From Trogon surrucura (Eukaryota > Chordata > Aves > Trogoniformes > Trogonidae), in contig CM036618.1 of NCBI GenBank assembly GCA_020746105.1, positions 90,886,122-90,950,121 of the forward strand: a stretch of 64,000 bases of DNA, written 5' to 3'. The notes below the pieces were generated by a model that saw nothing but the letters and a program-made list of their open reading frames with translations, made no database searches and had not been told where the DNA came from. Below, piece by piece: positions 38,011 to 50,471 of this stretch; positions within the stretch are counted from its first letter, which is position 1; every line of letters starts with the position of its first letter. The position numbers and the translations under genes were made by a program.

Positions 38011-41000
38011 GTAGGTGTGAGTCCATTACCGTCTCTAATTACAACTTGCTTTCAAAGCAGGTGGAAGCTAGAGCAGAAGAAAAGGAATACTGCGCAGAAT
38101 ATGTAAGAATTGAAATACTTTAACTGGTGAGGGAGTCAGTTCAACTTTGATCAAAGGAGTGTGTGGTTTTGCAGGTGTTTGTTATTATCTATGTTCATCT
38201 TGCCTTCAACAGAAAGCCTCAGCTCCACTTTCATCTCCCACTACAGAGCCATAAAAGTCAGTTTGTTATGATTGATACAAATTAGATTAGGCTCTTAATA
38301 AGTAACTACTAGAATCATAGAATCATAGAATGTTAGGGATCGGAAGGGACCTCGAAAGATCATCAAGTCCAATCCCCCTGCCAGAGCAGGAATGCCTAGA
38401 TTATGCTACATAGGAACGTGTCCAGGCAGGTCTTGAATGTCTCCAGAGAAGGAGACTCCACAACCTCTCTGGGCAGCCTGTTCCAGTGCTCCGTCACCCT
38501 CACTGAGAAGAAGTTTCTTCTCGAGTTTAAGCGGAACCTCTTATGTTCCAGTTTCAGCCCATTACCCCTTGTCCTATCAGTGGCTGTCACCGAGAAGAGC
38601 CTGGCTCCATCCTCCTGACACTCACCCTTGATATATTTGTAAACATTAAGCGTAGTTGAGGATTTTGAGGATTTTTTTTTTTTTTCAGTAGCAGTGTCCA
38701 TCAGCTTCCTCGCCATAATCTTTTCTTTACAAACTCAAGTTTTGGATCTGATAGATGCCCTTTACACCACCTAAAATTAGAGTGCTGTTTCTTGGACACT
38801 TTTCAGGTGGTCTCGAAGAACAGTGAGTAGAGAGAGTAGGAGAAAGGGCTGAGTATTCTTAAGCAAAAGATTTCGCACACACCACATCCCAAACTTGTAA
38901 CCAGCAAGTTCAAAGTGGAGATTGAGATAAGATGTTCATTAGTTGTCTGCTTTAGTTTTGTACTGCTTTTAAAATGTCTCTTTTTGAAGACTTTTTCAAT
39001 GTGTTTTGTATTAGTCTGGATATCAGACTTCATTGCTCATATCTATGTGTTGCATCTAATAACTTTTTGGTTGTGCTCGGGCTTTTTCTGATCCTAACTG
39101 CTCTTCCATGCTTATTTTCTTTGGTTCTTACTTAGATGTTTTGATTTCTAGTTATAGAAAAGTGAGTTTAAGTATTTTCCTATTCCTTTTTGTAATGACT
39201 CTATTCTTAGTTCTCTTAGAAGCTATTTCTTCTGCATTTAAAAAAAAAATTGAATATAATAAGGCAAGCTATGTGAGCACAGGACTGCAAAAAAAGTGTA
39301 TGAATTCCTGAAGTCACACTCCTGTAGTTAAGGCAAACATACAGTCATAGAAATCAGAAGGATTTTCGCCACATGACATCACACACTACAGACAATTTAA
39401 CAAAACTTTAAGACTTCTAGCAAAGAAAACCAAAAACTTGATGTTATAAATTTATGTTGCAGATAGAAGTTGAGAGAGATTTCACTGACATGAGCTGCAG
39501 TGTGTCGCTTTTACTAGAAATAAAAAATTTAAAAATTAAACAAGAAAGGATGACTGCTTGAGTCCCATCAAGACAATTTTCATCTCTCATCTTGTCATTT
39601 GTCTCCATGTTTACAATCAACACATTTTCCCTGATTGTTGTGATGCTGTGATGGAATATACGCAAGGTGTTCTCCTAACTGTGCCGTAATTGCATCTCGG
39701 ACTATAAGCAGATGCAACTCCTCAGTTACAATTATGAGTGTGCACACTTTAAAGTGCTTTCCTTAACAAGGATGGATTTTAAAACATGCACAAATATTTA
39801 GCAAAATAACTCAACCCCTTTCTAAGTAGTATTTATTGTTATTGTAATTATAAAGATACCAAGCCATGAGTGTATCACTTCAGCATCACTTCATTAGCAA
39901 CTTGTCCAAGAACATTTTGAGCAATCACCAGTATGTTCTGGAGGAGCTGCGAGTCCTTGTTAAAATTCTGACCCAAAATCCCTACGTAAGAGGAAGGGAT
40001 GGGTAAATCCCCTGCCTGTGAATTAGCTCCACTTTCTAAATTGCTTCTGCCAGAAATAGCTTATGCTAGGATTAATGGAAGTACAACCATAAAATTACAG
40101 GGCTGGGGGAGTCCCTTGGAAAACTGAAAGTCCATTTCTCTGCCCCCGCATATAAGAGAGTGTATCTAGATAATCCTTGACATATGTTTGTCGAAGATTT
40201 AATTTATTAAGAATCTTCACTATCAAAAGAAGAAAAAAATAAAAAGAAACAAAACTAACCCTCTGTAAAATAATATTTTCCTGTGGTTACCAATATGTGC
40301 ATTTTAAAATAATTTAAGATTTCTGTCTCCCTTTCTACAAATTGAACCAGTTACTTCTTGTCCATAAAGCAATATGCTCAGCAAACGTATGGAAGAGCTA
40401 AGCACCATTCCTTTTAGAATTCTTGCAATATTTAAGGGATTCCAACTGGAGCCACGCAAAATCTTTTTTTTTTTTTTTCGGGGCAAGGTGTGTTAAATCA
40501 AATAAACCCAGTTATTTTTGTCTCTCGTCACAGCTCAAAAACTAGATATTGTACTTTAGCAGTAGCAAAAACTCCTAATCAATAGGAGTTTTAAATTTAA
40601 TTTTACAGTGCTCCCGCACTTGTATCTTAGATTGAATTTGCCTTCTTTGTACTGGTGAGCTGCTATAATACCAGATTATATAATCCTAGTTATCCAGTTA
40701 TTCCTGTTTTGTATTTGGGCATTTTGTTTCTTCTTTAACTAAAATCTTTTCTACTAATTTCAATTAAAATTTAAAAGTGAAAATAATCTCAGTTTGTGAA
40801 GTTAATTTTGAGTAGTTGCCTATATGCTTGGTTTGCTTCTCCAAATTTTGAAGTGTATTTTACAGTATTTCAGGAAAAACAAAGTTTTTTTTACATCAGA
40901 TACTTTGTTTAGCAAGGAAGGGGAAGGGTATTATTGTCTAAGACTTCTGCATGTCAATAAACATTTTCATGTAGGACAGTATTCCAGTGATATTAATTAA

Positions 41001-42194
41001 AGCAGAAATTAATAATGTGAGACTGAAGTATAAAAGTGTAGTAACTGAATGTAAATATTTTTCTTAGGATATCTGTTCATGCAATAGGATGAAGTATGTT
41101 TTAAGAAATACTTTATCTGTATGCCGTGGCTTTTCTTTTTAATTCACAAAATGATATACTAATGTAATCTGTGTGTTGGGTTCTTCTACTGATAACATGC
41201 ACCAAACTAACTTCATACCACAGGTGACGAAGTGTTGACCTATGTGTTACTAAAAAAAAAAACCCCAACTTATTAAAATTATGCATAAATATTACTACTT
41301 TCCATGCTGCATCCTTTTTTCAACAGAAAATTAGTTAAACAACTTAATACAAATAACCTTATATATATATGTCAGCAAAACATGGTTGACACACTACTGG
41401 CTTGAGGGAGTGTTGGGCTCTAAATTCACTCTGGTGATGAACAAAGAATATATTGGGGCTGAATCCTGCAGCACTTAAATACCTCTTAAGATACAAATGA
41501 GACTTTTTATCCCCTGTAAGACCAACTGCTTGCAAGTTCTGGCCGAATGCAAGTAATGCAGCAGTCCAAGTTACTGTATTCTCATCTTAGTACAAGCTAG
41601 GAATGAGGGATAAAATTGTGAGAGCAGTTATCTTCCAGACATCTCATTCATCACAGCAATGTAAACAATTTCTTGTAGGTGTTTTATGAAATATTTCCAG
41701 TACCTAGCATGACCGTGTTAGAACTTGCTTGTAGTTTTTTGTCGTTCATGGTATAAAACCGTCCTTAGCTCTTGTAAATGCTTTTATATTCTGCTGCTAT
41801 TACTCATATTATAGATAATCTACTACACTGTAATATTTAAATATTTCATTTTAAATATGCTTTGTGTTTTGGCTATTTCCCTTCATTGCATTTCTCTTTT
41901 ATCTGATTTGGCTAGTACTGAATTTCTGTATGACTAAGAACAATATAGGCGCAACAGAAAGAAGAGACATTTCACAAGGAAATACATTCCACTACATTCC
42001 GCCATCCTCTTCAGTATGCCTTATAATTTTCATGTGTGTTGGTATTTTATTTCTAAGAAAAAGTTACAGAATTATTACTTACTTGATTTTATATCTGCTT
42101 TAAAAATGAATGCAATCCAGACATGAAGCTGGTATGTTTATTTTCATAAGCAACACATGCTGATCAGGATGCTTTTCCCTTCACTTCTGTGCAG
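38011..42194 (+). other. CRIM1: CRIM1 intron 10 (4.2 kb)
   Basis: Phase 1 intron containing an antisense young-type CR1 fragment (38,312-38,655). The rest is AT-rich, with only short A/T runs (for example 40,462-40,478) and no other recognisable feature. Confidence 0.9.
38312..38655 (-). mobile_element. CR1 LINE 3' fragment, young subfamily (antisense)
   Basis: Starts GAATCATAGAATCATAGAATG and is the reverse complement of the CR1 3' end. The minus strand encodes [32 protein letters not shown] and [14 protein letters not shown]. By eye it is nearly identical to the sense copy at 44,640-44,970, which suggests both come from one recently active subfamily. Confidence 0.95.
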
Positions 42195-42404
42195 AGGCAA
42201 CAGCTTCTCTCATGCCTCCCGTTAAAACAGGCTCTTGCCTGTCAATGGACGGGCGCCGACACGAGAATGAGGAGAGCTGGCACGACGGCTGCCGGGAATG
42301 TTACTGTCACAACGGGCGGGAAATGTGCGCCTTGATCACCTGCCCCGTTCCGAATTGTGGCAACCCCACCATACATCCAGGGCAGTGTTGCCCATCATGT
42401 CCAG
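42195..42404 (+). CDS. CRIM1: CRIM1 exon 11: von Willebrand factor C domain 3
   Basis: A 210-bp exon, phase 1 at both ends. The acceptor is TCTGTGCAG and the donor GTAAGA. The peptide opens with a variable linker (EATASLMPPVKTGS), then has the VWC core with ten cysteines: CLSMDGRRHENEESWHDGC, ECYC, MCALITCPVPNC and GQCCPSCP. The W in ESWHDGC and the CCPSC end are typical of the family. The local base composition is markedly higher in GC than the introns. Oppositely oriented CR1 copies lie in the two flanking introns. Confidence 0.97.
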
Positions 42405-43032
42405 GTAAGATGCTTTCTTCTATACGCTCGGTAACTGGGTTTCGTTTCACATGTGTTTTGTTTCCTAATACATGAAAATAATCTCATTCATCATTCAGTA
42501 AAAGGTATATATGGAGGTTTCTATGCCAGAATATAACATTAAGATTTCAGGTGTGAAAAATGGCAAGTTAAATATTTAAAGGTTAAGCATGTTTTAGGGT
42601 CCTAACATGTTCATTTTTGACACACTGAAATCTTAAAACTAGAAAAAGTTTCTAGTCTGTTGGCTCTAATAGCAAACTTACATTCATGTACAGTTCTGTT
42701 ACCTATAATAAACAAAGGAGATGACTGGGAAAATTTCCAGAAAATAATTGGTATTGCCTTTGTCATGGTTAGAATGTCATTGCATAAAATGTAAGATGTT
42801 GTGGCAGCTGAAATAAAAGATAGTGACAAGGTAGCAGACCAACTACACAATTTAGGTAAATACTACTGGATTGCATATGTGGTTCATAAATGTAAGCAAT
42901 AGGAAAAGTTTCTCATAAGCAAATCTGTGAAAGATGAAATAATTCCTTGAAAGAGGAAATGTGTAAGTACTTTGTGAATAGACTAAGATCAGACAGAGTT
43001 AGGTTCCTTGAGTTCCACTGATCATAAATAAT

Positions 43033-43636
43033 TGGCCAAGAAAGCCAACTGTGTCCTGGGATGCATCAAGAGATGTGTGACCAGTAGGTCGAGGGAGGTG
43101 GTTCTGCCCCTCTACTCTGCCTGTGTGAGACCCCACCTGGAATACTGCATCAAGCTCTGGAACCTCCAACACAAGAAAGACATGGAGCTGTTGGAGTGAG
43201 TCCAGAGGTGGCTACCAAGGTGATCAGAGGGCTGGAGCACCTCTCCTACAAGGACAGGCTGAGAGAGTTAGGTTTGTTCAGCCTGGAAAAGAGAAGGCTC
43301 CGGGAAGACCTTGTAGCAGTCTTCCAGTACCTGAAGAAGGCTGGGGAGGGACTTTTTACATGGGCCTGTAGTGATAGGACGAGCGGTAATGGGTGGCAGC
43401 TGGAAGAGCGTAGGTTTAGACTAGATATAAGGAAGAAGTTCTTTACCCTGAGGGTGGTGAGGCACTGGCACAGGTTGCCCAGGGAGGTTGTGGATGCTCC
43501 CTCCCTGGAAGTGTTGAAGGCCAGGCTGGATGGAGCCTTGAGCAACCTGATCTAGTGGGAGACATCCCTGCCATTGCAGGGAGGTTGGAACTAGATGATC
43601 TCTGAGGTCCCTTCCAACCCAAATTCATTCTATGTC
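43033..43636 (+). mobile_element. CR1 LINE 3' fragment (sense)
   Basis: Contains the CR1 ORF2 C-terminus: RPHLEYC-type start (CCCCACCTGGAATACTGCAT), then [32 protein letters not shown] and [20 protein letters not shown]. It is followed by the 3' tail GATGATCTCTGAGGTCCCTTCCAACCC. A stop (TGAGTCCAG) and other changes disable it. It belongs to a different subfamily from its neighbour at 44,008, judged by the [14 protein letters not shown] segment. Confidence 0.95.
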
Positions 43637-44007
43637 ATACAGCAAAGGGCACAAACACTGTTCCACGGACAAGTGCTACAAATGTGAAGAGAAGCTCACT
43701 TTGTGAGCCTCAGGCTGCCTAAGTGACTAGAGGAGCTGCTGTCCATTTAATTTTTTTCTGTCCTTAACTAAGGTATTTGGAATAGGCATCTTTATAATTA
43801 AGTAGAAGAGTGGTTGAGAGATGCAGAGTCATTACCTCAAAGTCACTTTTCCAGTCACATTTTTTCATAAAATGACAGTTTTCTCTTGGAATTCTGGATA
43901 GGTTTGGTTTTTTTTTTTTCTGAAATGTCAAGAATGCTTGAAGCCATCTTTGATTTATATTAACCAGCATTTATTCAGACTAATTCTCAAATTGTTTCTT
44001 ATTTATG

Positions 44008-44968
44008 GGACCAGTATTATTCAATATATTCATCGATGACTTGGATGAGGGACTAGAGAGTACTATCAGCAAATTTGCTGATGACACCAAGCTGGGAGGA
44101 GTGGCTGACACACCAGAAGGCTGTGCTGCCATCCAGCGAGACCTGGACAGGCTGGAGCGTTGGGCGGGGAAAAATTTAATGAAATATAACAAGGGTAAAT
44201 GTAGGGTCTTGCATCTGGGTAGGAACAACCCCAGGTTCCAGTATAAGTTGGGGAATGACTTATTAGAGAGTAGTGTAGGGGAAAGGGACCTGGGAGTCTT
44301 GGTGGACAGCAGGATGACCATGAGCCAGCACTGTGCCCTTGTGGCCAGGAAGGCCAATGGCATCCTGGGGTGTATTAGAAGGGGGGTGGTTAGTAGGTCG
44401 AGAGAGGTTCTCCTTCCCCTCTGCTCTGCCCTGGTGAGACCCCATCTGGAATACTGTGTCCAGTTCTGGGCCCCTCAGTTCAAGAAAGACAGGGAACTGC
44501 TGGAGAGAGTCCAGCACAGGGCAACTAGGATGATGAAGGGAGTGGAGCATCTCCCTTATGAGAAAAGACTGAAGGAGCTGGGGCTCTTTAGTTTGGAGAA
44601 GAGGAGGCTGAGGGGTGACCTCATTAATGTTTACAAATATATCAAGGGTGAGTGTCGCGAGAATGGAGCCAGGCTCTTCTCGGTGACAACCACTGATAGG
44701 ACAAGGGGTAATGGGCTGAAACTGGAACATAAGAGGTTCCGCTTAAACTCGAGAAGAAACTTCTTCTCAGTGAGGGTGACGGAGCCCTGGAACAGGCTGC
44801 CCAGAGAGGTTGTGGAGTCTCCTTCTCTGGAGACATTCAAGACCTCCCTGGACACGTTCCTGTGTGGCATAGTCTAGGCATTCCTGCTCTGGCAGGGGGA
44901 TTGGACTTGATGATCTTTCGAGGTCCCTTCCAATCCCTAACATTCTATGATTCTGTGATTCTATATTT
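44008..44968 (+). mobile_element. CR1 LINE 3' fragment with an intact ORF2 C-terminus (sense)
   Basis: About 960 bp. An uninterrupted reading frame ending at the stop at 44,875-44,877 encodes about the last 290 residues of CR1 ORF2, a non-LTR reverse transcriptase. It includes [12 protein letters not shown], the FADDTKL catalytic-site motif of the polymerase (an F/YxDD box), [26 protein letters not shown] and [20 protein letters not shown]. The 3' UTR ends ATTCTATGATTCTGTGATTCT. The copy is 5'-truncated: the N-terminal endonuclease and most of the polymerase are absent, so it cannot move by itself. The intact frame and similarity to 38,312-38,655 suggest recent insertion. Confidence 0.96.
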
Positions 44969-45165
44969 TTCCCATTTTCCATGATATGCAGGTGATGTAA
45001 AGCCAAAAGTGACATAAAGTCAAAAGATCTTAATTAAGAATATATCTATAGGTGGTTTTGTTCCTAATATTTTTAATAATAACAGAAAGTATTACTCTTG
45101 GGTACATTTGTTCATTATTAGAGTCACAGCTGATTTTGCCTGTCTTCCAATTCTGTTTTTTCCAG

Positions 45166-45381
45166 ATGAAATAATTGTGCAGAAGCCAGAGCTCACCAGT
45201 CCATCAATCTGTCATGCTCCTGGTGGGGAATACTTTGTAGAAGGAGAGACATGGAATATTGATTCTTGCACACAATGTACATGCCACAGTGGACGTGTCC
45301 TGTGTGAGACTGAGGTCTGTCCGCCTCTTCTTTGTCAAAACCCCACCCGCACACAGGACTCCTGCTGTCCACAGTGCCCAG
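45166..45381 (+). CDS. CRIM1: CRIM1 exon 12: von Willebrand factor C domain 4
   Basis: A 216-bp exon, phase 1 in and out. The acceptor is TTTTTTCCAG and the donor GTATAT, a weak match to consensus. It encodes DEIIVQKPELTSPSICHAPG, then EGETWNIDSCTQCTC, GRVLCETEVCPPLLC and DSCCPQCP, with ten VWC cysteines. It is among the most conserved parts of CRIM1 as I know the family. Confidence 0.97.
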
Positions 45382-47094
45382 GTATATGTTGACAACCACC
45401 TTTCATCAGAGTCCTTTCTTGATCTGAGAATGTACGATGTGAATATTCAATATTTCAGTATGTGCGTAGTTGGTTGTTGTGGTGCCTTTGTTCTTTAGCA
45501 GTTTGGAGTCAGAGCCTACAGTCCTCGATTTCAACTGCAAAACATGACTGCGTGCAAGAGATATCTTATGTGCAAAGCGGAGTTGTGGCCCTGAGTCTGA
45601 ACATCTTTGAAGGCAATCTAACAATGCAAGGGTTGCACAAGAGCCAGAATCCTGACTTGGAAGCTCTGTGAAATATGCACTGGCTCCTTTACGGAAACGT
45701 GCGGGATTAGAGAAATTCTGAAAGTAGCCAGAGTGCTAGGCAGGCACAGGCTTGTTTCTTTTCCTTTCTACATGCCTTGGTTTCTGTAAACCTTTTTATT
45801 ACTATCTTGTCTGTTTGGCATTTGGTCTTAAAAATACTTCTGTTTTCTTTTACCTTCATCTGGTATGATTTGAGAGTGACTTGAAGGCAACTGAGTAATA
45901 TCAAAGCATTCCAGCTCAGCAGGTGTGCCAGATTCCTCACAGACTGCCTCACAGTGTCAGCAAGGTAACAGGATTTGCTTTCCCCCGAGGACAGAGGTGC
46001 AATTATAAATGAATGTGAATTACTAGTTTACATAGCAAATGCAGGAGTTTATTGCTGAGGAAATTTATTACATACCTGTGAATTGTACGTAAACTCACTG
46101 AGAAAATACTTGTCTCAATATAAAACAATATCTATCCATGTTATGTTGGAGGTAAAAATTTAGTTTTGACATTTCTTCTGTAGGGTGTTTGTTTGGCTTT
46201 TGGGTGTTTTTTATCTGACAAAATATTTTCAGTAAAAAAGCCAGCCACTTCTGACTCCCTTTTCTCATTATTAATAACAGTCAACATTTGCTTAATTTCA
46301 AATTACTGTCTGGAGGAGCTGATCTTTCCTCACTGGCTGTGTAAGAAGCTTAGTCTCTTAACTTACACAGTTAGATTGAGAATCTGATTTGAATGCTCTT
46401 ATGAATCCTTTTTTTTTCCTTCTCCTTTTCTTATATGTTCCCTGCAGAAACATCCATATTTCTTGATCCATAACATTGCATAACATACAACCTCATTGCA
46501 AATATAGGTCTCCCCTGCATGTGGGCATGAGAATTAAAGCAGATCCATTGGTATCATGCTAAAAAACAATCAAGTTCCATTTGTTTCTCAACAGCTCGTA
46601 ATTAGCTCATGTAATTCCACTGGTGAAGATGACAGCATCATAGTTACTTTTTACTTTGCATCATTCAAGGATTTGAACTGACATGGCAGAAGCTGGGATT
46701 CAAGTTTTAGATGTAAAATTTAATCTCTCTAATTTAAGGTGAATTCCGATGTACCATTCAGTTCAGAGCATTCTGAGGGGCTGCTTCTGATGGTGACTGT
46801 TTTTTCACTTTTCTGTCCTTTTTTCTGATTTGGGGTTTTGTTTGGGTTTGGGGTTCTTTTTTTTCAGTAAGCTCAATAAAGGTCTACATAAATTTTATTA
46901 TAGAGCACAGCAGGAGATCCTCGTCATACGTAACGACTGAAGAGGTGTAAGACACTCTCCTCCTAGTTCTGCTGAAGTAGTGAGCCGATGTGCTGCAATT
47001 CCATAGTGTTTTTCAAGAGTGAACCCTCCACTGAGGGAATATGAAAGAAGTTAGCTAGTGTAAGTTAAATAACCTAATCTGTTTATATTTACAG
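45382..47094 (+). other. CRIM1: CRIM1 intron 12 (1.7 kb)
   Basis: Phase 1 intron. Short T-rich runs and a TTTGGGGTTTTGTTTGGG stretch near 46,833 are present. No repeat family or extra exon was recognised. Confidence 0.88.
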
Positions 47095-47316
47095 ATGAGC
47101 CCCTTCAGCCCTCTTCGTCAAGCAATGAGAGCATGCCCAGTTATTGCAAAAACGATGAAGGAGATATTTTTCTGACAGCTGAGTCCTGGAAGCCCAATGT
47201 CTGCACCAGCTGCATATGCATGGATGGTGTGATTAGATGCTACTCTGAGTCTTGCCCACCGGTATCCTGTGAGAGACCTGTTTTGAGAAAGGGACAATGT
47301 TGTCCTTACTGTATTG
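47095..47316 (+). CDS. CRIM1: CRIM1 exon 13: von Willebrand factor C domain 5
   Basis: A 222-bp exon, phase 1 at both ends. The acceptor is TTTACAG and the donor GTGAGC. A serine-rich linker (DEPLQPSSSNESMPS, with the sequon NES) precedes YCKNDEGDIFLTAESWKP, CTSCICMDGVIRC and KGQCCPYCI. Ten VWC cysteines are present. The linker is the least conserved part compared with the human protein as I recall it. Confidence 0.97.
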
Positions 47317-49321
47317 GTGAGCAAATGAAAATAGTTGATAACTTGCTGTTTCCCTTCCTGGGAATAAGAACAAGTTTTATTTCCAAATTAAGATATTTTT
47401 TCCCTCTTTTGGGGAGATGCAATTTGTGCCTTCAGTTGAACTAGAGAGTGCAATCTGTACAGGGAGCTTTGGGAATCATGATTTGTGGTTTTGAGGTAGA
47501 AGTACAGGAAGATATAAATGTAATTTGACTAAGAGACTTGAGAGGACATTCTCCAGAAAACTTAGTAATATACGTCGCTAGATGAAAACACTACACAAAA
47601 AAGTTTTATTTAAAGGAAGAACTGACAAGTCACACATATGTTATATCAAGATAGGTGATAACATGAGGGAAACATTAATTACGACCACAGAAGATAAGGT
47701 GAAGCATTATGAAATTTCACAGAATGGAGAAGTGTTAATAAGGCATCTAAATTAAAATACAACAAAACCCAAGAGGTTCATTAAAGATAGTTATAGAAGA
47801 GGCAAGTTGCTCTTAGAACCCTAAGTAGATTCCTGTTAGGGGCATTTTGAGGGGAAAGCACTATGCTACCCTGTTACTACTTTCTCAGCATGGTTTGCAT
47901 ACAAAATGGGGAGAATTTAAAGTTTCTTTGACAACTGTTTTTCCGAAGCCTTTTTTTCCAGTGATTGATTTTGCAACTATAAAGATCATTTTAATCCAGA
48001 ATGCAATTTTGCATTCATAAAATACAGAATGTATGCAAAGTTGGGCAGTCAAACGGGTAGAATCAGAACATGAGCTTTAGTACTGTGCTGGAGAATTCTT
48101 GCCAGGGAATGCCACAGGGATGTGCCACAGGGACTAGTGCCATGAGCTACAAAAATTCAACCTCTAAACTTTGTACCTGTACCTTGCATGTCAGGTTTGC
48201 ACACACACACATGTTAGCTCATGCATATGCTTATTTTGCAGATTCATCATAATAATTTCTGCCTCTAAGCAGAAAAGGTAGTGAAAAGCTAAGATGAAAA
48301 TGAGGTGCTGCTTGACTTTTTGAGGTTCTGCTGTGTAGTTTCATTTTCATATCTATAAAGAGCTGTAGCAACAAAAAACCATGCTAGGCCAAGCAATTCA
48401 TGACTGTATTTTGAGTGAAATCGAAGGTGTACTGCACATCACCTAAAAGGCTTCCGTGGGATGCAGAATTAAAAAAGTGGTGTATTGAATACTTAGGCAG
48501 AAAGTGTAATGCTCATTTAAGGTGTTTTCCCAAGACCTACTTGCTTCATCAAATACAAGTCCCTGTTAGGTACTGTGTCAAAATTTGTCTGAAAAGTGGT
48601 TCATTTTACAGCTCTCAGTCTTTGGCAAAGGTGTTCTGGAGCCTCTTTTTTTGAGGGTTAAAATCACACCAATTTCCAACTTATATAATCTTAGCCATGA
48701 AAAAAATGTCCTGAGTTTGGTTATTGCCCTTTTCCTAGGGTTTTCTATTGGTGTAGTTACAGGGAATGATTGGATCCCCTTCAAATCTTTTTTTTCATTA
48801 TGAATAGTCTAAGCACTTCCAGTTATGTCACCTGAGAGTTGCTTCATCCTTTCTCAGCGTCCTGTCTAATATTTTCTTCGAGTGTTCCAGACTGAGTTCA
48901 TCTTTCTTGAACCTTGGTAATTAGAAAAATAGGTAGTTTTGATTTTTTAATTGGTTAAGTAGATTTTACAAGAAAAAAGAAGGAAGAGGAACAGTTGCAA
49001 GTATCAAGCAGTTAAATTTAAAAAAAAATACCAACTTTTCTTAACGTTCATAGCACTTTTGAGATCATTATTTTGTATCCCAATTAGCCATCCTCTAGCC
49101 TTTTGCATGAGGAAAATTAGGAGAAACAGCCCATGCTAATTACGTAGAAACAGCAATGTTTTTTACATGGATTTTCTGGAAGATGTTAGAAGGGTCTTTT
49201 AATTACAGCTGGAATTTCTTTGTAACTATTGTTTCACTTCAGTGTTCAGGGAAGAAATCAGATTTGTGTGTAATTGACCGCTACAGTGTGTGACCTCACC
49301 GCTCTTGTTTTCCTTCAACAG
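47317..49321 (+). other. CRIM1: CRIM1 intron 13 (2.0 kb)
   Basis: Phase 1 intron. A short (CA)n run lies near 48,201. Nothing else was recognised. Confidence 0.88.
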
Positions 49322-49516
49322 AAGACACCGTTCCAAAGACAGTGGTCTGCCACTTCAGTGGGAAAACGTACGCAGATGAGGAACGCTGGGACATCGACAG
49401 CTGCACACACTGCTACTGCCTGCAGGGTCAGACCCTCTGCTCCACTGTCAGCTGCCCACCCCTCCCTTGTGCTGAACCCATCAACGTGGAGGGAAGCTGC
49501 TGTCCCATGTGTCCAG
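49322..49516 (+). CDS. CRIM1: CRIM1 exon 14: von Willebrand factor C domain 6
   Basis: A 195-bp exon, phase 1 at both ends. The acceptor is CTTCAACAG and the donor GTAAGG. It encodes EDTVPKTVVCHFSGKTYADE, ERWDIDSCTHCYCLQGQTLC, PPLPCAEPINVEG and SCCPMCP. The ten cysteines complete the last VWC domain before the membrane. It is GC-rich compared with the flanking introns. Confidence 0.97.
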
Positions 49517-50471
49517 GTAAGGTGACGTGACAACCCAGACGATGGTAACGCTGGTTTTCAAGGACCGCCGCTAAGGTTTTTCTTAATTGGTTTTCAAACG
49601 TCAGTCCGTGTTTGAATGGTATCAAGAAGGCAACAGACATTTAGACCTCAGGAAAGGTAATATTCTTAACAGGTAGGCAAATAATGCAAATATGTAGTTT
49701 GAATTTTACATATTCTGAGAACTGTGAACTCAGTAAGTTGTTTGCCCCTGCCCTGTCCTTTCACAAGGTTATGGAAATACACTAGTGAAGTAGGAAAATG
49801 AATACTCTTACATCTCTTCAGATTCTGTAAGCGATTAATATTTCTGTCTCTTTTGTTACTTTTCACATATTGCACTGCTTTATTTATTGTTTTAATTTGG
49901 CTTAAAAGTAATATGAAATTTCATAGCTATGGACACAAGGGACATAAGAATTACATGTGGTTTTTATGCTAGTCCTGACATACTTGTGCAGGAGTCTGTC
50001 TTACTCAGTCTGCTGGTAACTACTTCCAGCAGGATGACTGGGGAGATTCAGCAGTAGCCCCTTTGCAATTCTCCTGCTTTGAGAATTACAAAAAAAAATG
50101 AAGGCAAAGAAACCAGCGGTGACAGTTTACACACTAGGTGGGAAGATGCAGCCTTCCCTTGGAATTTTCCTTGTTTAGTATCTCAAAGGAATAAGACTGT
50201 AGTGAAGTGTATTTTGAAACAGCATTTTCAAAAGCAATATCATCCCATTCACTTTAGGATAATGATACTGGCAGCAGGCATATACCCTGTATACAGTATG
50301 AGATGGGTTTTAAAACAAAATCACAGACTAGTAATGGTGAAAATTCTGAAAAAAAAGAGAGGATTCACAGAACTAAAGCACTGCAGATGGCCAACTACAT
50401 TTCCTGATTTAAGAGCAGAACTGGGAAGTTAAGCAGCCTGTAATTTGTGAAACACGTTTATGTCATTTCAG
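49517..50471 (+). other. CRIM1: CRIM1 intron 14 (1.0 kb)
   Basis: Shortest CRIM1 intron in the window, with GTAAGG donor and ATTTCAG acceptor. No features were recognised. A 117-residue open frame at 50,079-50,432 lacks any family resemblance. Confidence 0.88.

Larger units (their letters stand above)
42405..45165 (+). other. CRIM1: CRIM1 intron 11 (2.8 kb)
   Basis: More than half of this intron is CR1: sense copies at about 43,033-43,636 and 44,008-44,968. The second ends only about 200 bp before exon 12. The remaining sequence is AT-rich and unremarkable. Confidence 0.92.

Noticed and set aside
44005..44877. A 290-residue open frame as a host gene
   Set aside because: Its sequence is the C-terminal part of CR1 ORF2 ([17 protein letters not shown]) followed by the CR1 3' tail, so it is listed as a mobile element.
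50079..50432. A 117-residue frame in intron 14
   Set aside because: No domain, no splice signals and low complexity; it lies between two well-supported exons.
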